DNA from: Dioscorea cayenensis subsp. rotundata
Lineage: Eukaryota; Streptophyta; Magnoliopsida; Dioscoreales; Dioscoreaceae
Direction: 5' to 3'
Assembly: GCF_009730915.1 (NCBI RefSeq)
Contig: NC_052489.1
Span: 30,869,916 to 30,933,915 of the forward strand
DNA length: 64,000 nt
Part shown: in pieces, positions 54,612-64,000 of the stretch
Layout of the letters: each line of letters starts with the position of its first letter
Position numbering within the stretch: the first letter of the stretch is position 1
Notes under the pieces: generated by a model
Database searches by the model: none
The model's input: only the letters and a program-made list of their open reading frames with translations
What the model was told of the DNA's origin: nothing
Program-made: the position numbers and the translations under genes

Positions 54612-57518
54612 TTAGACGAGGACCTGAGATTTTGCGGCGGATCGGGAACACTTGGTACGAGCACTCTTGCTCAGACTGCAGGCGCAGCCCTCTAGAAGCT
54701 CAAGATCTTCCTCACATGTCAACATGGAAGCGAGCTCAGGATTTTCCAAGAGCATTTTGGAGGTTAAAAAGCCAGCAATTGTCCACGTCTGGTAAAGACG
54801 TGCTTGCTTGCCGATAAATCTTCCAGTTTTTGTATCATAATACTCTGGCCACTTGTCCTCGGCAAGCCTCTTCTCAGCGACTGCAACAGCCTTCCTAGCT
54901 AACTCCGGCCTTCCCATTTTGATGCAAGCTAGAGTGAACTGAAATTACCAAAATTCCTGAGTATATCAGTCGATCAGGATCAAAAAAATTTGGGTGAATT
55001 TTCGTGTAAATAGAACAGAGATGAGGAGATTAAGGATACCTGCCATAATAGTGTGGGCCAAGAACCACCATTGTGATACGACCACGGTCTGCAAATTATA
55101 TGATTTAAGATCATTTCTCAAGAATTCTAATGCCAATACTTCAAGAACTCTCAAAATTAGAAGCAACAGATATAATAATAATAATAATACTTACGTGTTC
55201 TTTGGATCACAACCAGTGATTATGCGCCATTCCTCGTATTCCAAAGCAGGATAACATATCTTAAGAGGCATGTTCGCGATGAGATCATCCCATTTCTCCT
55301 CAATAAGGTTTAGAATTCCCTCGGCTTGTCTTGGAGTTGTTAGAGATGAAACTATGGCCCAAAGGTTGCCAAGTGAGAAGAACCTGAAATCCATATGAGC
55401 TGGTTGCAGGTTTCCGATCAAGTAGCCGCCTTTTTCAGGAATCCAATCAACCAACCAGGAAGGAATTTGCTCCGGATAGATGTTGAACTTGTTGATGGCA
55501 TCATGAGAATACTCTTCAGTTTTGTAGCGATATATCTCATTGATCTTCTTCATATCAACCCAGTAGTACTCTCTGATATGGAATGACAGAGCACTAAGCC
55601 TGTTGTTGATAGCACGCACCAGGTTCTTTGATCCATCATTCACTGTGATCATTTCCCGAGAACACCGCAAAGCTGAATAGAATAAAGCCTGCAAAATTTA
55701 TAACTCATCAGATATGATTACCTGACAATCAACAAAATAATGCATAAAGTTAACACTGAAACTATGATTAGAGACTTTACTTGAATCTCAAGAGGATGTC
55801 CATGGATACCCATGCGTCGATCTATCATGCAAGACCCATCAGTGACCAGAAGTGTAGGAAACATGTCAAAACCATCTGAAAGGCATAAATTCAAGATCAG
55901 TTTAATGCCTGTCTGCACATCCACTCTCTCTTGTAATGCGTAATCCCCTGTTATCTTCCCATATGCTCTCAGCAAAATAATCCACCATAATCCTGCAAGC
56001 ACACCGTAACACGAATTAATGACAATCAAATCTTGTTTTAATCAAAACAAATCCAGTGGGAGCTTCATTCACACAAGTAGTGGCTCACCAGAATCAACCG
56101 GAGCTACACGTCCAATGGCCGATTCGCCAAAATCAGGGTCTAGAGTCTCTTCAAATGCTTCATTGTTTTCATCCAATGGCACAGTTCTAACCTTAAAACT
56201 AGCTGGCATTAACCCTTGTCCTGGGCTATAACAATCAACGGTCTTTTCCCAACTCTGAACATCAGAAAAGACAAAAACACGGAACATTTAAGACAACGGG
56301 ACATAGATATGAGTTTGATCAATACCAAGTGATAATTACAAGCACATAAATGTAATCTACAAGGAATCAGAAGAAGCAAGCACAAGAAAATGTAAGTCAA
56401 AATCAATTTGTTCATAAGAACACCTACGATTCTAATTCTAGTCAAGGTTTTTCTGATAATAAATAATCCAATGGTTTTCTTATACGAATACAGAGCAGCC
56501 TATAAAAACAAAATGGAGTTTAATTTAACAGAAGCTAATATCATCATGAAATTAATGCATCAGGGAACAAACAACTACCATACTTACTCATCAGAGATGA
56601 AACTGTGAAGATCGAACAACAATGACTTCAAGTCTTCAGGCACAAGAACAGAAATAAAAATATGTCCCCAATCTATGATAAGTTAATAAACTAGGAGGCT
56701 AAGTCACAAATGATCATTGAAGAGAAAAACTTGCATCAAAATAATATATTTTGGACTTATTTATAGCATCGCAAGTGGAAATCATTATTCTATTAGAACC
56801 CTATCAAATTCCAACAGGAAAGCACAGATGAAAAAGGAAAATAAAAAGCAAGAAAAGAAAAAGAACATCTTTTTCTGTTCCCAAATCAAGCAAATTGAGT
56901 TTCCAAAACATTCAACAAGGAGAAACAAATCAAAGGCTATGCAATTAAGCATCATACCTGGAGCTGCAAGGTATGGAGGAGAAAATTCTTCACGATCTCG
57001 CTCTCCCCACGCATCAGAAACGCCAGCGCCGATGGCACGAAGTCCCTGATGAACACCTGGTCGTAGTTCAGCGCTTCGATACCATCATCGGCGGCCGCCA
57101 CGGTACCCACCAGGGCACCCGCAATAGCTGACTACCGTCTTCCTCAGCAGTGCCCACGCATCCCTCTCCGTCTCGGTCTCCTCTCTCTCATTGACTCCCA
57201 AATCGGGGGTGCTCTCAAGCTCTTGTGTCTCCTCTTTGACGGGGTGGAAACTCGAGAGGTTCAACAGGAAGGCCATGGATGTAGAGGTCACGGAGGGAGG
57301 GGTTGGAGCCGGAAACGTGCTCGGACGCCGTGGAGAAGGGCCGAGCTCCAGCGATGGCGGAGATGGGGCGTCGGGGGCATTTCGGGGAGTGGATGGTGGG
57401 GGCATTTCGGGAAGAAAGATGGGTATTTTGGGAAGAAACGTGGAGTTCGAGCGCAAGCGAGGAGGAGAAGCGAGCTTGGTCTCACGGCAGCGATCGCCAT
57501 TGAAGTCGAAGCATTCAT
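54612..57518 (-). CDS. Neutral/alkaline invertase, GH100, organelle-targeted clade
   Basis: The enzyme hydrolyses sucrose to glucose and fructose at neutral pH. Exons in transcript order: 57518-56958, 56254-56089, 55992-55781, 55688-55195, 55088-55040 and 54938-54612; about 602 residues. Family blocks include [129 protein letters not shown] and a C-terminal KCSR...SQVLV. The N-terminal extension of about 119 residues fits the plastid/mitochondrial alpha clade. Two frame breaks are present: one extra base at 57110-57111 (CP/VGTVAA), and a -1 (or +2) change somewhere between 57460 and 57290 in the transit-peptide region. The start (MNASTS, 57518; or 57500) is therefore provisional. Confidence 0.88.
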
Positions 57519-58415
57519 ACCAACAAGGGACCGGAACGGAAGAGAAGGGACTTGTCCGTAATGAAAATTCAGCAACGAGGGCTATTTCCCGAAAAAAAAA
57601 TCAAGGGAGTAATTGAGATAAAAATGAAATAGAGGGGGTTGAATGAGAAAAACACAGGACGAAACGGTGAAGAACGTTTTACGGATGTTGGACGGTGGGG
57701 TCTTCTTTATAGAATGCGGAAAAGATGGATGGTTCAAGACAAGGCTCCGTGTTGATTAGAATTACGAAGGTGACATTAGCGAAGTTACAATTATGGGCCT
57801 TGGATTTTTCTATCTGAATGCATGAGATTAATGACCACTGTAAGTAGGTGAGGATATTTTGGTCAAATTAAGGGAAGCCAGGGACGAGGGTGAAAACGTC
57901 TTTTGAATGAAGGATTAGAATAAACAGAAACGCGTGCCTAAATAATGTGGCGCACGGATCTCGAAATGGACGCATGAAATGCATCACGTGCCGTATTGGA
58001 TTACAATTATCTCCGGGGCTTACTCTTGTAGGAACCGTTCGATCTCCATCCAACGGATGATATTTTTATAATCACAAAAGAAGAAGGATAAGGATCCTAC
58101 GTGGATGTGCTGACGTGGTGATCAGTTTGCTTTTTATGTGGATCCCATTCCCTTGATCTCCAAGCCACAAAAAACAATCCACTCGGTTTGTGACACGTGC
58201 CCATAGTCCAAATTGAGAAGATATCTAAATTTATTTTACCACCCGAGTCAAAGTCACTCATAGAACATTCACCCCATCTTCCTTTTCTTTGTGTATGTTT
58301 GACTGTTCTTTTTAACTTTTATATCTTATTAATTAATTATAAAATTTCTTGAATTTTATTATTATTATAGAAAGAGTTGTTGGCACACAATACGGAATAC
58401 AAATGGTAATAATAA
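57519..58415 (-). promoter_or_regulatory. Invertase upstream region with four ACGT-core elements
   Basis: ACGT cores occur at 57985-57990 (CACGTG), 58099-58105 (TACGTGG), 58112-58118 (GACGTGG) and 58194-58199 (CACGTG). Such G-box/ABRE-like sites bind bZIP or bHLH factors, and clusters often give ABA or light response. They lie roughly 470-680 bp upstream of the start. The same stretch is the 3' flank of the pectinesterase. Confidence 0.5.
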
Positions 58416-59924
58416 TTAGAAAATATATGATGGTGGATATAAGAGCCATGAATCTCCCTCTACATAATATGTGCCAAGAAAAGGTTGAGCCTCTTCGTCA
58501 GTCAATAGATGAGCCCAATGAACCCTTCCGGTCCAATTAGCCCCAGGACCACTGCATTGATATTCACCGTAATATATGCCACTCCTGATCCAAAGAGAAG
58601 TAAACATATATGTATTTATATCTATAATTATTTTTATTTAATTAATATTTGCAATATTTAAATAAATAGCTTACTCTTCTGGTCTTTGAACGTGCCATTT
58701 GTTCCAACCTTGAGGTATGACCACATTGTCCATGAATGTGTAGGAGAAGACAACTCTTGAATGGTCTCCCCAGGCTCTGCCCAAGTAGACCAGGCCACTG
58801 CCTGCAATGGTGCTCTTGGTGAAGGAGAAGCCACTGTCCATGGTGGCTGTGTTCCCCTTCTGAGCAGTCACTGATGCTACTCTTTTTGCTATTGAGTTTA
58901 GGTAGCAGTCCTGCAATCATATGAAATTCCATTAATGGATTAATGCTGGTGTTTTTCTTTGGATATAAGTTATTATGAATTCATCTTAATTACCTGATAG
59001 AGTGATCTGCCATTTCCAAAGATGAAATCAAGAGAGCCTTGGATGAAGCAGTTGTTGAAGTAATGGAGGCCTTTGTGGTCATAAAGAGTATCTTGAGTAC
59101 GATAGAAACTGCAGTTATAGAAAGCGGCCTTGTCGCCGGAGATGCGGAGAGCCACTGCTTGTCCTCCCCTCTCTCCAACCTCTGGATATGGAGCAGTATT
59201 CTGAATAAACATATAAATGAGTTTAAAAAAACAAGCAAGTTTTACATGTATATCTGAAAGGAGTAGAAGTAGAGCATGCTTCAAATCTTATGTTGGCAGC
59301 TACAAAGTAGTTTGCATTGACAGCAACTGTTGCACTGTGGAAGGTCTTCAGTGGCATGCCATTGCTGCCCCTTGTAGCTGCAGTATCGTTTCCGGTAATG
59401 ATTGGTGGATCACCAGAGCTTCCAACAAAGGTGATGTAGGGCTTGCTCTTTGGAATCACAATCTTCTCCCTAAATGATAAACCATCACATATGTAATCAA
59501 TATATATATATATATATGTTCACTACAATACACTATTGTATGGAGATGAATGCATGTGTGATATATATACCTGTACATCCCTGGTCTGATGTCAAGAATG
59601 ACTCTTCTAGTGTTATGCAAATGGAATGCTGTCTATAGCTTCTCTAATGCTCTTGAAGTCACCATTACCATCCTGGCTCACAATGTATCTCACCTTTGCT
59701 GCCTCTGCCTTCACTAGCTTGGAATCTAGAGATCTTTGGCCATGGAGAAAGACAGAGCTCGGTTTCACACTGACATATCTCTTGTGATTCTGGACATTCC
59801 ATGAGATCCATTTCTTGAAATCATTCTCTGCTTGTTTCTCCAAGCTGAATCCATACTGACAGTAGCAGAAAACAATGCAGAATGTGAAAGAAACAATGAG
59901 AGAGTAGTGAAGAGCCATGTGCAA
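58416..59924 (-). CDS. Pectin methylesterase (carbohydrate esterase family 8), without PMEI pro-domain
   Basis: A secreted wall enzyme that removes methyl esters from homogalacturonan. Exons in transcript order: 59924-59571, 59469-59280, 59200-58994, 58910-58675 and 58584-58416; about 384 residues. An N-terminal signal peptide (MALHYSLIVSFTFCIVFC) is followed by a short linker and the catalytic beta-helix. Catalytic residues are visible: Gln about 195 (GGQAVAL), Gln-Asp about 217-218 (QDTLYD), Asp about 239 (GSLDFIFGNG) and Arg/Trp about 295/297 (LGRAWG). No PMEI-like pro-region is present. One extra base at 59619-59621 shifts the frame between DSIP and LHNTRRVIL. Intron 2 (59279-59201) begins with GC rather than GT. 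The ATG at 59918 is an equally good start. Confidence 0.92.
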
Positions 59925-60560
59925 ACACTAGAGTGGAGTGGGTACCTTTCTATATACTGGAAAAATCTTGGAACAAGGCCATGTTCAGCAACAGTACCCT
60001 GGGCTCTGAGCGCACTATGTAGTGATTTCCAGCGAGTGCCTGTTTTATGGTTTTGCTGAATATAGATGCTCAATGGTTAATGAACAAAATATTCAAAATA
60101 AGAAATCATGGAGAATGTGTGCATCCTCTTGGTCACGGATGCTCTTATCCACAGAAGAACACAGACAAAAACAAGAAAGAAAAAGCTGCAGGTCCACTAG
60201 AAGTTGAAGATGAAGGTTAGGAGACCTAACCCTCTGTACCTTTGTGGCGGCAACATGAACAATCCTACAACTGGCACCACTCAACCAAACCCACTAAAAA
60301 TCACACACATGCTTGACATCTTTCTTCCACTTACTCTCAATTTCCAACAAAATGTTCATGTAGTACAAAATCAACAGACGACCTCGCCTAATAAATGGCC
60401 AGAAACTCATCCATAATAATTCAATTAAAGATTTCACAAAGTTCAAAGCATTTCAGATGATAAGGCACAAAAACACTAGCAAAATCCAATGCAACATAGA
60501 TAAAATAGTACAACTCTTCCTCAGTCGAATGTCTATTAATTTAAAATCACACACCATCAC
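59925..60560. other. Pectinesterase promoter and CCT2 3'UTR
   Basis: Both neighbours are on the minus strand, so this stretch joins the 3' flank of the chaperonin gene to the upstream region of the pectinesterase. TATATA at 59951-59956 is a possible TATA box but lies only about 30 bp from the start codon. I see no gene. Confidence 0.5.
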
Positions 60561-63500
60561 TCACATTCTATCTTCCCTCTTCCTTGGAGCACATGTTATG
60601 ATCTCATCTACTCTCAAGATCATTTCAGCAGCTTCAGTAGCAGAAAGCAAGACTGCTTGCTTCACCTTGAAAGATTCTGAGATTCCTAGCTTCTCCATAT
60701 CCCCTACCTGCAACCAAAATGAAATCTCATTGAACAAAAAGAATTGGAAAAATCTGAAAATAAATGCATAAAAAAATGGCTGTTTTCTCCCTACCCCGCC
60801 AGAGATCACATCAATGCCAGAATTGGTTGTTTCCTTGTGATGCTCTGCACGAAGCTGAGATATCAGTTCTGCACTGTCTAAACCAGCATTATCAGCAATG
60901 ATGGTGGGTATAGATTGAAGTGCACGTGAGAAAGCTTCAATGGCATGGGACCTTTTCCCAGGAGTCCTCCGTGCAAGTTCATCCACCTCTTTTGCCATTA
61001 CCATCTCAGGCCATCCACCACCAAGTAGAACCCTGCTGTCATTCACTGTCTGGGATAGCACACACAATGCATCATGCAAAGATCTCTCTGCTTCATCCAG
61101 CATATGGGAGCTACACAACAAAAGATTTAAAAAATATAGTGAACATAAATTAGGCAGTTTAAATTAATGACATTTCTCAAACCTATATCTCTAAACCTAA
61201 CCATTTCTACACTACAAGAACTCAATAGGCAACTCCTGGGTTCACAGTTAAAATGTAGGTGATAAAAAAAAACATGAAAAAGAAATACACCTACTAGCTT
61301 AATTGCACCATGTAGGGATTAATAGTTGAAGTCCCCAAAATAAAATTTGAACAGCAATGTTGATACATGCTCTCAAGAACATACCTTGCACCTCTCAAGA
61401 CAATGGTACACGCCTGACCCATTTCTACCCCAGAAAAATGAATCAACTTGTCCTCCCCAATCATAATTTCTTCAATGAGCTTGCAGTGGCCTAGCTTAAC
61501 AGATTCTGGATTATCAAAAGTAGAGGCAATTTCACCACCCGTCACAAGAGCTAGCCGCTCAATCCCATCAAAATCAGCATGCTCAATAGCCAATATTCCT
61601 GCATCTGCAAAAAGTTCCTCGGGGTAGTTGTATATCAATTGTCGGTTAACAAAGCAGTTGATTCCATGGCCTATGATCTTCTGAACTTTTTCTTTCATTT
61701 TCTCCTTCTCTGCCCGCTCAATCTGTGCTACTCTTGCCATTGAATCAACACGAACTCGAGCTCCATATATCTTGACTTTATCAGTATCCATTGCAGTATT
61801 TGCCACTAAAATCTTTGCATTCTCAATGCGTTTCGGCTGGCCAATGCCAATCTTCTTGTCAAGAATAAACCTGCAAAGCAAACATTGCTATATGTTACAG
61901 GAAAAAAAGCTTCATGAACAAGGTGCATGGTACTCTGAGACTTTTTGGTGTAAATTTATTCAATGTACATAGACATAGAAAATAAGTCAATTAGATTGAA
62001 AGCAAAAATAAAATGCAATGAGATGCTTTGTTGATGCATTGTAAACCCTGATGAACTTGAAACCTTACCCTTCATCCAAAAATGAATCTTTCAGGGATCC
62101 TCCAGCCTTTTTAATGATTTGGATAGCCTCCAAATTTGTACTGCCCTGTTGTTTTAAAAGTATAGCTTGTCATATAAATGTGCATCTTCTCATATTTGCA
62201 TTACTAATTATCTAGAAATAATCTAGCTAATCATACATAGAAGGAAAAGGATAGAATGGTATTTATCAAATATAATGCCATGACCAATCACCCATGAACA
62301 AGCCAAAAATAAAAGAACCCATTTCAGAAACCATAAAAATTAAGCATGGGAGAGATTAAATTGTTTAAAACTAACGATTACTTTTACATTTAAACATTGC
62401 TCACAATGCAAATAGAAGGTAATGTAATTTAGGGAAGTAGACCGACGTCACCTTGAGCCTCATGACAGCATCCACTGCTAATTGAGCAAAATATTCCTTG
62501 TCTTGGGCGAGTATCTTTGAACTAAGAGTCGTCATAGCTATTTTCATCAGATCTGACTTAAATTTCTCTGCATTGCCACATGAGAATATCATGATAAAAG
62601 GCCATTCACTGAAGAAACAGCAAGATATAGGAAGCATGTGCATGAAGGGTGCGAAAGTGCATGCATATGGGTAGGTGAATCTAATCACGTCTGATCAAAC
62701 TCCAGCATGAAAATATTGAATTAATATGTGAAAAAGTGAGATTGAATGTGAAAGACCCAATAAAACACTTTTCACTCTCCGAAACAAATTGGAACATAGA
62801 AATAACACGAAGGCACAAAAGAACAAATTGCGAAGTGAAATTTTTCTAATAAAAAAAAACCTGGATCCTGTTTGTTATCCATGGCCTTTTGCAATAGAGC
62901 ATTTCGAGCACATTCAGCAGCCATCCTGTAACCTACATCACATAACATAGATCCATTTTAAATAAGTTCGCAATGAAGTAAGCGGCCTATGCCATTAGCA
63001 CTGTGAATGTTATACAGTAGAAAATTTATGTAAACCTGCAATTATAGTCATTGGATGAATCTTTGCCATGGTTAGCTTCTCAGCTTCTCTAAGAAGCTCT
63101 CCAGCCAAAACAACAACAGATGTTGTCCCATCACCAACTTCATCATCTTGAACTTTAGAAATATCTGACCATTAAAGACTAAGGAGGAACATGTTCTTTG
63201 CAAAGCTTTGATAGGAATGCACAAATTAATGAGCAAACATTCAAATGTAAAGTTCAACAAGATCATGTGCACATCATTAGTGAAGGATACCCACAAGGAC
63301 CTTGGCAGCAGGGTTATCAATGTGGAGAGACTTCAGGATGGTGGCACCATCATTAGTGACAGTAACATTGTGTCCCCTTCCAGTTGATTGCAAGATCTTG
63401 TCCTAGATTAGCAATATGCATGCATAGAAACGTTAAACAACTTCCACTCATCTCAAGAGCCAAACAGCACTGATCGACCAAAAAGAAAGAAGAAAGAAGA

Positions 63501-63908
63501 GAATATAATACCATTCCTTTCGGACCTAAGGTGGTCTTCACCAAATCAGCTATCGCCATTGCACCAATAAATGATGCCTGTTCCAATTAATCAAATCATA
63601 TCCAAACTAAAGTAGCAAACTTTCAGTTCAAAAGCTCATAATTACATAACGTTTCATTGAGATCCAAATCGATATCAAGTTCACAAAAATTAAAAATCTT
63701 CCCAAAATTTTTTTTTTAAAAAAAACATCAATTTACATTAGATCACAATCACCAGCATTACTTGACAACATTCGCACAGAAGATCAAGGGCAAAATCCTA
63801 CCTTTTTCAGAAACAAAACCATAAAAACCACAACAAAAGGTGAAATCATACCATTCTTGCACGGTCTCCTTTCTCTTCGGTGGCTTCATCCTTGAGCAGC
63901 CGTTCAAC
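60561..63908 (-). CDS. CCT2: T-complex protein 1 subunit beta (CCT2), lacking its first exon
   Basis: CCT/TRiC is the cytosolic ring chaperonin that folds actin, tubulin and other proteins; beta is one of its eight subunits. Exons in transcript order: 63908-63852, 63577-63512, 63402-63291, 63164-63036, 62932-62861, 62567-62452, 62145-62069, 61870-61385, 61110-60795 and 60707-60561, with no frame break. About 525 residues are visible. Only the first one or two codons (family start is about MP before V-x-x-LLKDEA) are missing, in an exon beyond the right edge. Nucleotide-binding motifs [33 protein letters not shown] and LLGGGWPEM are present. The beta-specific C terminus is [17 protein letters not shown]. 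Intron 3 (63290-63165) has a GTATCCTT donor typical of U12-type introns. Confidence 0.95.
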
Positions 63909-64000
63909 CTACACGCACAATCCAGCAGCAATAGAACAACAGATAGATCAACAACAAAGATGGGATAAACAATAACAAAAAAGAAGATTTCGATACGATC

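Noticed and set aside
57191-57616. 141-codon plus-strand frame over invertase exon 1
   Set aside because: It is Gly/Arg-rich antisense to a GC-rich transit-peptide exon. It has no family match, and the minus strand carries the conserved gene.

Overview
The window is nuclear DNA from a flowering plant. It holds nine multi-exon protein genes with AT-rich introns and AT-rich intergenic DNA, plus one Ty1/copia LTR retrotransposon. The GC-rich, alanine-rich first exon of the rhodanese gene fits a monocot, possibly a non-grass monocot such as a yam, but that is a low-confidence guess. I see no prokaryotic features, CRISPR array or rRNA, and I recognised no tRNA.

Layout, left to right. 145-3163 (+): the 3' part of a Prp43-type DEAH-box RNA helicase. 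3768-8213 (+): a rhodanese plus serine-hydrolase fusion like Arabidopsis STR6. 8706-12887 (-): a membrane J-domain protein with a DNAJC14-type Jiv zinc domain and a long 5'UTR intron. 17304-36615 (+): TIC236/EMB2410, the plant TamB homologue of the chloroplast import machinery, in 23 coding exons. 37871-40496 (-): a serine carboxypeptidase-like protein. 40497-52300: AT-rich, repeat-rich DNA without host genes, carrying the copia element at 44204-49488. 52301-53895 (+): a gibberellin 2-oxidase. 54612-57518 (-): an organellar-type neutral/alkaline invertase. 58416-59924 (-): a pectin methylesterase. 60561-63908 (-): CCT subunit beta, lacking only its first exon, which lies beyond the right edge.

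The genes do not form a pathway or cluster. They are mostly housekeeping genes (RNA helicase, chaperonin, chloroplast import, chaperone) with some wall, sugar and hormone enzymes. I found no undescribed multi-gene system.

The strongest non-obvious pattern is a series of eight single-base duplications, each of which breaks the frame of an otherwise well-conserved gene. Six of the nine genes carry them. Subtracting each duplicated base makes the summed exon length divisible by three; the invertase also needs one compensating -1 (or +2) change in its transit-peptide region. This looks like residual consensus error in a long-read assembly rather than decay, but it affects any automatic annotation of the region.

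The observations most likely to be biologically real are: a candidate U12-type intron in CCT2; a GC-AG intron in the pectinesterase; triplicated 3' splice-site segments in a TIC236 intron; an upstream ORF overlapping the TIC236 start codon; an Asn-His repeat inside the gibberellin oxidase; and trinucleotide repeats close to two start codons.
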